This document shows positions 1-10,666 of a DNA stretch of 64,000 bases, piece after piece. The number at the start of each line of letters is the position of its first letter. Within the stretch, counting starts at the first letter, position 1. The notes beneath the pieces are model-generated. The model did not search any database. It was given only the letters and a program-made list of their open reading frames with translations, and was not told the origin of the DNA. Source of the DNA: Clitoria ternatea (taxonomy: Eukaryota > Streptophyta > Magnoliopsida > Fabales > Fabaceae); NCBI GenBank assembly GCA_037962975.1, contig CM075669.1:246239351-246303350 (forward strand), written 5' to 3'. A program made the position numbers and the translations under genes.

Positions 1-2220
1 TCTGTTAAGTACCCTGTTGGCATTTTAGAAGATGTTCCAATCAAAGTAGGAAAATTTTTTATACCTGCCGATTTTGTGGTTCTTGAAATGGATGAGGATT
101 CGATGATCCTCATTATCTTAGGCAAGCCATTTTTGGCAACCGCGGGCGCAGTTATAGATGTCAAGAATGGGAGGTTGTCTCTAACTCTGTGAGACCAAAA
201 GGTTGATTTTAACTTGCAGAATGTTTTAAAAAAACCTTTTAATGATGATGTATGCTGTGTTATGGATTATATTGACCAAGTGGTGAAGGAAGAAACCCTT
301 CCTGATGAACTACTTGAATCTGTATTTTTGATTGAGCCTGCAGGTACATCAAGTAGCTCCGAAGGAGAAGCCCAACCAAAGCATGATACTGAGGTCATGC
401 AAGATGAAGTGGTGGGTAACAAATTAGAATTGAAGCCTTTACCGGCTTCATTGAGGTATGAATTCCTTGGCCCAAACTCTACCTATCCTGTGATTGTGAA
501 TGCTGAACTGACTGCTGTGGAAACCGAAAAACTCCTGAAACATCTTAGGTTGTATAGGAAAGTTATTGGTTATACCATGGATGACATTAAGGGGATTAGC
601 CCTTCATTCTGCATGCATAGGATTACTGTGGAGGATGAGAGTAGGCCAACTGTAGAACCACTTAGGAGACTAAATCCTAAAATGCAAGAAGTGGTTAAAA
701 AAGAGATTTTGAAGTTGTTGGATGCGGGCGTCATTTATCCCATTGCTAGTAGCAAGTGGGTTAGCCCAGTTCATGTGGTTCCAAAAAAGGGAGGGATGAC
801 TGTTGTGCAAAATGATAAACAGGAATTGATTTCTACTAGGGTAGTTTCTGGGTGGCGCATGTGTATAGATTACAGAAAACTAAATAGCGCTACTAAGAAA
901 GACCATTTCCCTCTCCCTTTCATTGATCAGATGCTTGAGAGGCTTGCTAAGCACTCCTATTTTTGCTATCTGGATGGGTATTCTGGTTTTCATCAAATCC
1001 CCATCCATCCATCTGATCAAGAGAAAACAACCTTCACTTGCCCATATGGGACTTATGCTTATAGGCGTATGCCATTTGGCCTGTGTAATGCACCCGCGAC
1101 TTTTCAAAGGTGTATGCAGGCCATATTCTCTGATTTAATTGAAAATGTGATGGAAGTTTTCATGGATGACTTTTCTGTGCATGGCTTGAATTTTGATAAT
1201 TGTTTGACCAATTTGTGCCAAGTTTTACAGCGCTGTGAAGAGACCAACTTGGTCTTAAATTGGGAAAAATGCCACTTCATGGTAAGGGAGGGCATAGTCC
1301 TTGGGCACCTGGTGTCTGAAAGAGGAATTGAAGTCGATAAAGCCAAGGTGGAGGTGATTGAGAAATTGCCCCCACCAACTAATGTGAAAGGTATTCAGAG
1401 CTTTCTTGGACATGCCGGGTTTTACCGGAGGTTCATGAAAGACTTCAGCAAGATCACAAAGCCTCTGACTAATCTTTTGGGTAAGGATGTACCATTTGTT
1501 TTTGATTCTTCATGTCTTGAGGCTTTTTGCAGGATAAAGCAGGAGTTAATTTCCGCATCTATAGTGCAACCCCCCGATTGGGAACTCCCATTCGAACTCA
1601 TGTGTGATGCTAGTGATCATGCAGTGGGGGCTGTACTTGGGCAGCGAAAGGATAAGAAGCTGCATGTGATCCACTATGCCAGCCGTACACTTGATGACGC
1701 GCAGGTAAACTATGCTACCACCGAAAAGGAATTGTTAGCTATAGTTTTTGCTTTTGACAAATTTAGATCGTACTTGGTAGGCTCACATGTTACTGTATAT
1801 ACTGACCATTTTGCCATCAAGTACCTTTTAAATAAGAAAGAAGCAAAACCTAGGCTCATTAGGTGGATTTTGATTTTACAAGAATTTGACTTAGAAATCA
1901 AAGATAAAAAAGGTACTGAGAACCTTGTTGCAGACCACTTATCTAGGTTATCGTCTGAAAAAGATGAGATGGGTGATGTTGTTCCCATCAATGAGTCTTT
2001 TCCGGATGAACAATTACTTAGCTTAAGTGTCCAACAAGTGCCTTGGTACGCTGATTTTGTCAATTTTCTTGCATGTGGCATAGTACCCCCTGACCTTGGT
2101 TTTCAGCAGAAAAAGAAGTTTTTTGCAGATGTAAGGCACTATTATTGGGATGAGCCCCTTTTATTCAAGCAGTGTGCAGATGGTCTGATTAGGAGATGTG
2201 TTCCTGAGCCTGAAGTTTGA
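1..2220 (+). pseudogene. Athila-A pol: protease end, reverse transcriptase and RNase H
   Basis: This is the polyprotein part that copies element RNA into DNA. Positions 1-189 encode the C-terminal part of a retroviral aspartic protease (a GKPFLATAGAVIDV stretch); the catalytic D-G motif is off the window. An in-frame TGA at 190-192 breaks the frame where the sister copy has a glycine codon. From 193 the frame is open to a TGA at 2218-2220. RT is complete, with the catalytic FMDD near nt 1159-1170. RNase H follows, with MCDASD near nt 1600, YTDH near 1800 and VADHLSRL near 1930. There is no ATG at the upstream end of the open segment, as expected for an internal part of a polyprotein. The two stops make it a pseudogene, otherwise nearly intact. 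Confidence 0.92.
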
Positions 2221-3333
2221 GCCATCCTGGATCACTGCCATTCCCTTTCCTGTGGAGGCCATATGAGCACTTCTAAAACAGCCTCAAAGGTGTTGCAAGC
2301 GGGCTTCTATTGGCCACATATTTTCAAGGACGTGCGTAAGTATGTCCTCACTTGTGATGCATGCCAAAGGGTCGGTAATATTGGTAAGAGGCATGAAATG
2401 CCACTTAATAGTATTCTTGAGGTTGAATTATTTGATGTATGGGGTGTTGATTTCATGGGACCCTTTCCCCCGTCGTTTGGAAATCAATTTATTCTGGTTG
2501 CAGTTGACTATGTATCCAAATGGGTAGAAGCCATTGCTTCACCTCATTCGGATGCTAAGACTGTCATTAAACTTTTTAGAAAGATAATTTTTCCAAGGTT
2601 TGGGGTCCCTAAATGCATAATTAGTGATGGAGGGTCTCACTTTATTGAAAAAACTTTTCAGACCCTCTTGAAAAAATATGGAGTGAGGCATAAGGTTGCT
2701 ACACCTTATCACCCTCAAACTAGTGGCCAAGTTGAGGTTTCTAATAGGGAGATTAAAAACATTCTTCAGAAGGTGGTTAATACTTCCCGTAAGGATTGGT
2801 CTATTAAATTAGACGATTCCTTATGGGCGTATCAAACCGCTTACAAAACTCCTATTGGAACTACACCTTTTAAACTGGTTTATGGGAAACCGTGTCATTT
2901 ACTTGTTGAATTGGAATATAAGTCTTTTTGGGCTATAAAAATGCTTAACTTTGATATTAAGCTTGCAGGTGAACACAGGTTGCTGGAGTTGAACGAGCTT
3001 GAGGAGCTCCGGTTGGATGCTTATGAAAATGCCAAGATTTACAAGGAAAAAACTAAAAAATGGCATGATCGTCACATCCTCAAGAGATCCTTTAACCCTG
3101 GTGATATGGTGTTACTTTTCAACTCCCGATTGAAGCTATTCCCTGGCAAATTGAGGTCCCGGTGGTCGGGACCATTTCAGGTAACTAAGGTATATCCTTT
3201 TGGAGCTGTTGAGTTATGGAGCGATAAGTCTGGTTTATTTAAAGTGAATGGACAAAGGCTTAAGCACTACTTGACAGGAGAACCAATCCCACAAGCAAGT
3301 GCTTTGGACTTGCTTGATGGATTAGATTCTTAA
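2221..3333 (+). pseudogene. Athila-A integrase
   Basis: This continues the same frame as RT-RNase H after the TGA at 2218-2220. The N-terminal zinc-binding HHCC region is visible: His codons near 2233 and 2260 and Cys codons in CDACQR near 2355-2370. The DDE core follows, with Asp in VDFMGPF (about 2449), Asp in ISDGGSHF (about 2623) and Glu in QVEVSNRE (about 2731). The C-terminal domain carries the LLFNSRLKLFPGKLRSRWSG block usual in Athila. It inserts element cDNA into host DNA. The sister copy at 63000 reads through the same point with a sense codon, so the TGA is damage and not a conserved signal. The frame ends at TAA 3331-3333. Confidence 0.92.
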
Positions 3334-3425
3334 TTCCAAAGAATGCCAAGCGTCCGGCTGAAGACGTTAAACTTAGCACTTGTGGGGAGGTAACCCAATT
3401 TCTCATTCTTTAAGTACTTTTCTTG

Positions 3426-3426
<1 letters not shown>

Positions 3427-3458
<32 letters not shown>
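3427..3458. repeat. AT dinucleotide microsatellite
   Basis: An uninterrupted run of alternating T and A of about 30 bases in the untranslated spacer after the integrase gene. Confidence 0.95.
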
Positions 3459-3462
<4 letters not shown>

Positions 3463-3657
3463 CAAAGGGAGTCTGATGTAAATAGTTGCATGTTTATTTT
3501 CTAGTTTGTAAATTTTGCATTGCATGATTGTTTTGTTTTGTTTTGTACATATTTATTATGATTGAATGCATACATGTGTTTCCATGAGTAAGAGGAATCA
3601 AATAAAGGAGAATCATTGTACATATTCAAGGTGGTTGTATTTCAAAAAAATAGGGAA

Positions 3658-3970
3658 ATCCACTGGCAGTGGGTTTTTCCCACAGCCAGTGGACTATTCT
3701 GACATTAAAAAGGAGAGCAATTAATTTTTTCTGAAGTGCCAAAGCAGAGAACTCCACTGGCCGTGGGTTTTTCCCACTGGCCGTGGGTTCTTCTGCTTGT
3801 ATCCATGAGCTTTGCGTGAAATTTTGGGGGGGGGGGCCTGGCAGAAAACTCCACGGGCCGTGGGTTTTTCCCATTGGCCGTGGGTTTTTCCAGGCCCAAA
3901 AGTGTGAATTTAAATCCCCTGGGCAGCAACAACCACGGGCCGTGGATATTTCCCACTGGCCGTGGATTTG
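3658..3970. repeat. Athila-A paired palindrome cluster, internal copy
   Basis: The motif CCACTGGCCGTGGG or a close variant occurs eight times as four pairs (near 3660-3692, 3753-3790, 3850-3890 and 3932-3968). In most pairs the two copies are joined by TTTTTCC, giving GTGGG-TTTTT-CCCAC hairpins. The same motif, again in four pairs, lies in the 3' LTR of this element. The last copy ends about 22 bp before a TATA-like sequence. Confidence 0.9.
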
Positions 3971-3988
3971 CCCCCACTTCCTTGCTCC

Positions 3989-3995
3989 TATATAT
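3989..3995 (+). promoter_or_regulatory. TATA-like box before the Athila-A 3' ORF
   Basis: TATATAT stands 22 bp after the palindrome cluster and about 135 bp before the splice donor of the putative leader intron. It may drive an internal transcript for the 3' ORF. It could also be a chance AT-rich word. Confidence 0.35.
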
Positions 3996-4124
3996 TGTTT
4001 CACGCACAAACATAGGCATTACATCCCTCGTATTGTTTTGCATTTTCTTCATACCTCACACTCAAATTCTTCAAGAAGGTACTTGTTTTCTACTACAGCC
4101 CTTGTTCACCCACTCTTCATCAAC

Positions 4125-4740
4125 GTAAGTTCCTCCTCCATTCATCATTTTGGGGTTCCTTCTTGCTAGTTTGGGGTTTCTTTTTCCTTTGCTTTCTTGG
4201 TTGGTTTTTGGTGTACTTGATTAAGAAAGAGTGTTATATATGTTCTATGTTATTATTTGATAGCAATTCTCATGTGGTTGTCTATTAAACTTTTGATTGG
4301 GTTTCTTGTGTTCATCATGATTCATCTTTATTTATAGAAACCCAACTTGTGAATTTGCCTCTTGTTTGAGAATCCATGATGCATATTGAACATTTATGGC
4401 ATTACAATTCATGAGAAAGGTGTGAAAGATGAAATTGGGAGACTTGTGATGCATAGTTCTTGGATTACTTAGTTCATGTTTTATGCCCACCAAGTGTTTG
4501 CATAAATGTCTAAACCAGAATTTTTGCTACTTGGTTGCATATTAATGTGTTTGTGGTGACTTTCTTGGTGTCAAGCTTTTTGCCCACCAAGTGTTTGACA
4601 AATTGCCCAAACCAATCTTTTGTTCTTCCTTATATACATTTTGATCCTTTTGGGTTTTCCCTATGCTTACCCATCCTGCCAATATCATGTTGTTGATTAT
4701 ATTGATATCTATTGTGCTGACATTTGATTTGGAATTTTAG
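4125..4740 (+). other. Putative leader intron of the Athila-A 3' ORF
   Basis: The donor GTAAGT at 4125 matches the plant consensus and the acceptor TTTTAG ends at 4740. The interior is T-rich and without an ORF. The coding frame starts 12 bp after the acceptor (ATG 4753). A matching donor, intron and acceptor layout precedes the 3' ORF of Athila-B (21131-21917). Confidence 0.5.
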
Positions 4741-4752
4741 GTGCCCAAAACC

Positions 4753-5973
4753 ATGTCTTCGGGACGAACCAAGAATGTCTCCAAAAAGAGGAAAAACAAA
4801 GGTACGTCATCTAACTATTCTAGTATAGATGGTATTGAATGTACCTCTGATGAACAAAAGATGCGCTTATCTTCTTTGACCTCTAGGGAAATTATCCCCT
4901 CTAGGTTCTTTTGTAAGGAATCTTTATTGAAGCTTGGGTTATATGATGACACCTTTAAATTGTGCAAGAATATGGGGTGGGAAGATTTTATTGAATTATA
5001 TGAGCCCTGTTATGAACGCACCACATTAGAGTTTCTAAGTTCCATTGATATTAAGCCTTGCGATAATGAGTCGACCTGGGAAATCACTTTTAGGCTAAAT
5101 AACACTGATTATAGGATGGACTTAGCTGATGTGGATGCCATCTACGGTTTTCCATCTGTCCCTGGAGATGCCTCTGCTAAATTAAATGCCGCCCGTATCC
5201 CTAGGGATTTTAGGGCCAAGTATTTTTGGTCTAGACTCTCTAAATCTAGGGAGACTTATGACCCATCTTCTACCAAAGCTTCACTCATGCATCACCCTGT
5301 CTTTAGATACCTTCAGAGGTTTATGGCCCGATCCATTTTTGGTTGATATGATAGTCCTGGTACTATTAGGGCTGCTGAGCTTTATTTTCTGCATGCCATG
5401 ATTAATAACATCCCGGTCCACTCTACGAAATGGCTTTTTAGCCAATTTGCTAGGGTAGGAAGGGCTACTACTGGAAGGATTGTCATTGCAGGTTATATAA
5501 ATCCTATTGCGAGGTATGTGGGGATAGATCTGCAAGAGGATACCTTACTTTGCCAACCCAAGCGGGTTGATATTGAGGAGATAGTTCACATGGGTATGCT
5601 TGTAATTGAACGTGGAATTTACTGTTTGGTTATTCCCGGATTTTCTGTGCCTCACCCCTTGCCTGACCCTAGCTTCACTAGCCTGGAGGGAAAAACTTCT
5701 TTTTTGTTTTCAGGTACAGAAGAAGATACCCCCTTGGACACAGAGATGCCTCTTCCTCATGACCACTCAGCTGGCCCGTCTAGATCCTCTCCCGATTCCG
5801 GATTTTCTATGGAACGGATATATTCCTAGATGTAAGGAATGAACACCCGTTTAGAGTCTTTATCTATTGAGCAACTCCGGCAAGGAAGCAGGATCGATAA
5901 CATAGCCCAGCGCGTGGATGCCATGTACTATTGGCACCTCCAGGAAGGCCATTTTCCTCCTCCCTCCCCATGA
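4753..5973 (+). pseudogene. Athila-A 3' ORF (ATHILA ORF-1-like protein)
   Basis: This is the extra ORF that Athila elements carry downstream of integrase; its function is not established and it has been discussed as envelope-like. The ATG at 4753 is the first after the putative splice acceptor. The N-terminus is basic (SGRTKNVSKKRKNK). A central block, MGWEDFIELYEPCYE and then LEFLSSIDI, resembles the ATHILA ORF-1 family, as I recall it. The C-terminus is acidic and Ser/Pro-rich. No signal peptide or membrane segment stands out. One frame runs from 4753 to the final TGA at 5971-5973, but with a TGA at 5344-5346, a TAG at 5827-5829 and a TAA at 5833-5835, so this copy is broken. Confidence 0.75.
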
Positions 5974-7345
5974 CGGGTTTGTTCCTAAAAATAAGTTTCA
6001 TTGTACTTGGAATCCTCTCTACTGACCAGTGAGGACACTGCTCACTTTAAGTTTGGGGTAGTAGGTACAAGGAAACTTATTCCGAGCCTTTGCACCTTGA
6101 CATTTCTTTGCATTTTTTCTTTTGATTTTATTTGAACATGCTAGGTTATAGTTTGTTTTTCATTTGCTTTGCATGACTGTGCCTGTCTGTACTCCCATCT
6201 AGGAATGTTTGTTTACTTGTGATTATTGTTGCCATTAATTGTATCAGTTTTGATTGAGGAAATTGACTGTTGAGGAATCCAACTAAAAAAATGAAAATTA
6301 AAAACTTTTGATTGATGTTGATGATGGCACTGATTGTCTGGAGGTACTATGCTTTATGATGCTGTGTTTTCTTTGACTGGGTCTATTTCACTTGCCATGT
6401 ATTATGAGAGTTTTTGAGCCAAAATGGGGTAGTTTTTAAACATAAATATTTAGAAAACCCCTGTTTTCTTCTATTTGAGTGTGTCATACATTTAAAGCGC
6501 TCTAGAACTTGGCTTGCGACCGACTCAAAATGGTTAATGATTACTTGTTATGGAATGAAAAAGGCAGTAGGTTTTGTTCTCTAGCCTCTGAATTTTGAAA
6601 GTTATAACATACAATTAGTTGCCCCTTATTGAGCTTAGACTGTTTGTTTATTGTTGGAACCCCCTGGTATTGGGTTGATAAAATACTGAGAAAATGACAT
6701 AAATTCAAGGATGGCAGCTAGAATGAAAATGGCTAAGAGAAAACAACTGGGTTTTAGTTGGGAAACAAAAATAAGCAAGATGAATCTGTGTTTCCAACTA
6801 AAGAAAAATTGTTGGAAAAACAAAGAAAAGGATGAAAAGCAAAGTAAGAAAGGAGTCAAGTTTAAAATAGAAAATAACAAGGACTCCTTTGAGATTTTTG
6901 TTTCAAAAGTTAACTACTCTCGGTGTTCCATTGAGTGATAGCCCTTTGAATTTCCTCTTCCTTGATATCCATTCCCCAAACCCATGGCCCCATTACAACC
7001 AAATGAAAGACCTTTTGACTATAATTTGTTTTCTAAATAACTGTGGAGAGTAAGGTCGTTTGCCAAGCCTATGGTCAGTGTCTTAAAATGCTATGATTTG
7101 AGTGATAATCATACACAAGATTAAAATACTTAGAGAGAAATGAAAGGATGTGTGTCTATAGCCTAGTTTTGTGAACATGGCATGAATAATTGTGTGGTTT
7201 CCTCTGGTGATAATCTTGCAATCATATGTTGATAATTTTTCCAATTGGGTTCCTCAAGATATTCTGAATTCATAAATCTCTATTGATCATATTTGTGGCA
7301 ATGATGATTGCTTGGGGACAAGCAATATTCTAGTTTGGGGTGTTT
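5974..7345 (+). other. Athila-A 3' untranslated region and polypurine tract
   Basis: No gene is seen. It carries 'gaggacactgctcactttaa' near 6030-6050 and 'cccattacaacc...aaagacctttt' near 6989-7016, both of which recur in form before the Athila-B LTR (24130-24155). It ends in a G-rich tract, TAGTTTGGGGTGTT (7331-7344), directly before the LTR, which is the likely plus-strand primer. Small ORFs here (for example 6711-6938) look like chance. Confidence 0.7.
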
Positions 7346-8848
7346 TGATAGGTGTTTTGTTTGCATGATTTTAGTGGCTTTTTATTTAGTTTTTCTAGGT
7401 CATTTGTGTTATCTTGTCCCTGATTCCAAGTATTTTTCATTCCTTCCGCATTTGTTACTCGGGTGTTTCAAGTTTTTGCAGGAATAGCTTGTTTACAGGT
7501 ACATACATTCCAAACGCGAAGCATTCGAGGAAGCATTGGATTAATGGAAGGGTTTCAAGCTATGAAAAAGCAGCAAAGTGAAGTCCAGAGAAACCCACTG
7601 GCAGTGGGTTTTTCCCACTGCCAGTGGATCCTGCTGCCCTATGACAAAAACTTGCACAAATTGGGGTCCAGAGAAACCCACTAGCCGTGGGTTTTTCCCA
7701 CTGCCAGTGGATCTTGCTGCCATGTAACCAAAAATGCATATCTTGGGGTCCAGGAAAACCCACTGGCCGTGGGTTTTTCCCACTGGCCGTGGGTTCCTCT
7801 ATTTGAATGTTCGAAATTGTAATTGTTGGACCTCCAGTACGATCCACTGGCCGTGGGTTTTTCCCACTGCCAGTGGGTTTTTTCACGCACAGCAGTTCCT
7901 TGATTTTAGGGAGCAGTTTCTGGGGTTTTGAGGACAGTTTTTGAAAAGAACAGAAGACACAGACATTTGGGGACGTTTTTGGAGAGAAAAAGAGAGAGTT
8001 TTACTTGGGAATTATTGAAGAAATCAAGACCATAGGCGTTGAAGAAGTTCCTTGGGCAGATTTCAGAAGGATTCACAAGCACCAGTGAGAGCTTTTGCTT
8101 TGTGTTCTTTGCTTTCTTCTTAGGTTTTCTCTTTCTTTGAAATTTCTGAATTTGATTCCATCAATGGGCTGTAGTGAATTGAGCATGTGTAGCTAAATCA
8201 TATCTTGGGATTAGGGTGTGACAATGCTTATGTATTGAACCTCTCTTGGATTTTTCTGCTTATTAATTCATTGCTTCTATTCAATTTCCATGAACGCGTA
8301 ATGCTTTTGAATACCTAGAGATAGGATCAATTGAAATTAAACTCTAAGAGAATCGAAAGGTTAATTAGTTGTTTGAACGCATGAAATTGAACTTAGAATC
8401 ATAGGTCACGAAAGTGGGTATGACAATTCGAGGTTTAATAGGATTTCACCGTTCTTAACAAGTTCGCATAATAAATCGAACGCGGTTCTTTATTATTTGG
8501 GCACATTAATGTTACTCTGAGAAGAGGGCTTAATTAAATTCGGAAATCCAACCTTAGAGCGTGAATTAATAAATAGGAAGGTTTTAGGAAAATTAAATAC
8601 ATAGCATAATCATATACCAAATCCCAAGAGCTTCACCATCATTTGTTCTATTTCAATCTCAGAATTCATTTAGTTCTTTCAGATAGCATTTCTTCTTAAA
8701 TTTTTCTTTTCTTAATCTTCTACATTACAAGCCTAAATTCACAATTTTCTAGATAATTGAACCACTGTGAAAACTTGTACTTGGGCACAATCTCTGTGGG
8801 ACAATAACTTTTTATTACGCGATACCTCGTGCACTTGCGGGCCTATCA
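7346..8848 (+). repeat. Athila-A copy 1 3' LTR
   Basis: It starts TGATAGG and ends CCTATCA, a perfect 7-bp terminal inversion, over 1503 bp. It follows the polypurine tract. The end (aattgaaccactgtgaaaa ... ggcctatca) matches the end of the LTR at 52488-53941. It contains four palindrome pairs. The 5-bp target duplication cannot be tested because the 5' LTR is outside the window; the right flank begins AGAGT. Confidence 0.9.
7593..7880. repeat. Athila-A paired palindrome cluster, LTR copy
   Basis: Four pairs lie near 7594-7628, 7677-7711, 7758-7795 and 7842-7880. The first pair is a perfect inverted repeat: CCACTGGCAGTGGG (7595-7608), loop TTTTT, CCCACTGCCAGTGG (7614-7627). The others vary the centre (GGCCGTGG). 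Confidence 0.93.
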
Positions 8849-9651
8849 AGAGTCACTTTTAGACAAGCCATAGGCCCTAAAAAAGACTTTCAACAAAACC
8901 CGACCTAAGCCATAAAAGGGCAAACTTTACTTTACCTTACGTCATTTTTGCTTTCCCTTTTATCCAAAAAAAATGAATTATCTACCACCCGCAGATTTGC
9001 TTAGTTTTTGAAATAATGACTCATTTTGGAACACACATTATTCTTCTGGTGAATAGATAATCCTCTTTTGGTCATATACCTCTGAGTCCTGAGTCATAGA
9101 TTTTCCTAATCGTCAAAAAAATAATTTTGTTTCCGCTCCAACAGGGGCGTCGATGACGATTAGAAAACTTATGACTATTGCGACTTGGACCCTTGGTAAT
9201 CGTTGTTTCCCCAAGAAAAATTGCTTTATGTTAAATCAATGGGGAAGTACCGGTTCCAAAACATGACAACAACTAATTTCTTTTCCTTATCCTCATTTTC
9301 ATGGGAGGCTATTCAGAACTTAACGAATACCCTTTGAGTATCTATGGAAGTTAACATGGGATTGAACTCAAGAAATGAGGGCTGTGGTCGCCCAAACAAA
9401 ATGTTTGAGCTTAAGGCTCCCGCCTCAGAATAAAGGATTTCTTCTGTCTTCACAACTATCCCATATTAATTTCCATGTTTACCGTACTTAGTACTTTTGA
9501 ATGATACGTTCTAAGGAATGGTTAAAGGATGCTCGTCAAGGCCTGTGATTGCTTCCCACGACATTCTCCTTCCTTCTGTTTCCACCTGACACTTTTTGTT
9601 TTTCTTCAAGGACACCGAAAGACACCCTTACTAGACTTTCAAAGGAGACTT
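8849..9651 (+). other. Ogre/Tat internal leader region
   Basis: No intact ORF is seen. It includes an inverted pair, 'tttcctaatcgtc' (9103-9115) and 'gacgattagaaaac' (9157-9170). It resembles the stretch before gag in Ogre/Tat elements. The left end is cut by the Athila-A insertion. Confidence 0.45.
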
Positions 9652-10666
9652 ATGGCTGAAAGAGAGCAAGAAATTGAAAACCTCAGGAGTGAAGTTAACC
9701 AGCTAAAGGAGCAAGTGGCAGAGATGACCAGACTTTTAGAAAAGAAGATCATAAAGGGGGAACCCTCTGCGGGTGTCAAGAATGACCAACATTTACCAAC
9801 CACCCCACTCCATCCTCCTGGATTGACAAAAACACAAATTCCCTCTTCCATGACACCTCCCATTACTATCAACAGGACCGACCCCATCATTGACCCTCAG
9901 CCGACCTATGCATGTCTTATGCACCACAACACACCTTCATGGGCTCAAACAACAACCTGCCCTATGCAGTACCCTCAGAATACTCTTCCCCGTTCCATAA
10001 CCAACAAGAGGATCATGATTTACAAATAATGAACCCCATATTTCACAATCCTCCCAGTCGCCTGGGGCACCTATCACAAGAATGTCTGCATCGGGAAATA
10101 AGGGGAAAAGAAAAGGAGATGCTAATTCCACTTCCTATAACCAAAAAAGGGCCCAACCCAGACTAATGACTCATACTTCCTTTCAACCTGCCAATCTTCC
10201 TACACCTTACATGGCCGCCACCACCCCTGACCAGGCTTCCAATCTTTTCCCATTCCAGCTCTACTTTCATCCATATATCCCTCAAACACCTTCCCATTCT
10301 CATTTGCCTACTATTAAACCCTCTCTTCCACAGCCCTACTGTCCCCCACTAGGGTAGACTCAGCCACTTAATCCAGACCGAAGCACAATAAAACCCACTG
10401 ATAGTCGAACACCGGTCCAGTTCGACCCTATTCCCATAACCTACACAGAACTTTTGCCTCACCTTATCCGTAGTTCCCTTGCGGTACCCTGTCCGTTAAA
10501 ACCGATGGTTCCTCCTTACCCCAAAGGTTATAATCCTAATACCCGATGTGATTACCATGCTGGTGCCCCAGGGCACTCTATTGAAGATTATTATGCCTTA
10601 AAATTCAAAGTGAGGGATCTGATTAAAGCCAAGTGGCTGGATTCCAGGAAGGGAGTCCCAATATAA
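9652..10666 (+). pseudogene. Ogre/Tat gag fragment
   Basis: Gag forms the particle that packages element RNA. The ATG at 9652 starts a coiled-coil-like N-terminus (REQEIENLRSEVNQLKEQ), then a Pro/Thr/Gln-rich linker. This frame is lost by a frameshift before 10029. The frame from 10082 runs to TAA at 10664-10666 with one TAG at 10355-10357. Its end has TYTELLPHLIRSSL followed by CDYHAGAPGHSIEDYYALK, the zinc-finger-like block of legume Ogre/Tat gag, in which one expected Cys has become Tyr. No protease or RT follows. Confidence 0.7.

Larger units (their letters stand above)
3334..4740 (+). other. Post-integrase spacer with Athila motif, AT repeat, palindromes and intron
   Basis: This is non-coding. 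Positions 3350-3402 hold the block conserved in Athila elements (GACGTTAAAC ... GGGGAGGTAACCC). It is followed by an AT dinucleotide run, a cluster of paired palindromes and a TATA-like TATATAT at 3989-3995. A good splice donor (AAC|GTAAGT, GT at 4125-4126) and an acceptor (TTTTAG, ending 4740) bracket a T-rich stretch directly before the 3' ORF. The arrangement suggests the 3' ORF is expressed from a spliced or internally initiated RNA. That is inference from layout only. Confidence 0.65.
1..8848 (+). mobile_element. Athila-A copy 1, 3' part of a Ty3/gypsy Athila retrotransposon
   Basis: Seen in order are the end of the protease domain, reverse transcriptase, RNase H, integrase, a spacer with palindromes, a spliced-looking 3' ORF, a long 3' untranslated stretch, a polypurine tract and a complete 3' LTR. 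The 5' LTR, gag and most of the protease lie left of the window. The Athila assignment rests on the FMDD-type RT motif, the Athila-type integrase C-terminus, the post-integrase 'gacgttaa...gggaggtaaccc' motif and the extra 3' ORF. It shares its family with the copy at 52488-64000. It ends inside an Ogre/Tat-like element, so it is a younger insertion in that element. Its pol has only in-frame stops and no obvious frameshift. Confidence 0.9.

Noticed and set aside
2218..2220. TGA between RNase H and integrase as a programmed readthrough stop
   Set aside because: The sister copy has a sense codon at this place, and TGA and other stops occur elsewhere in both copies.
3626..4169. Overlapping ORFs on both strands with repeated HGPW or TASGKNPRPV words
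   Set aside because: They arise from the palindrome cluster read in several frames.
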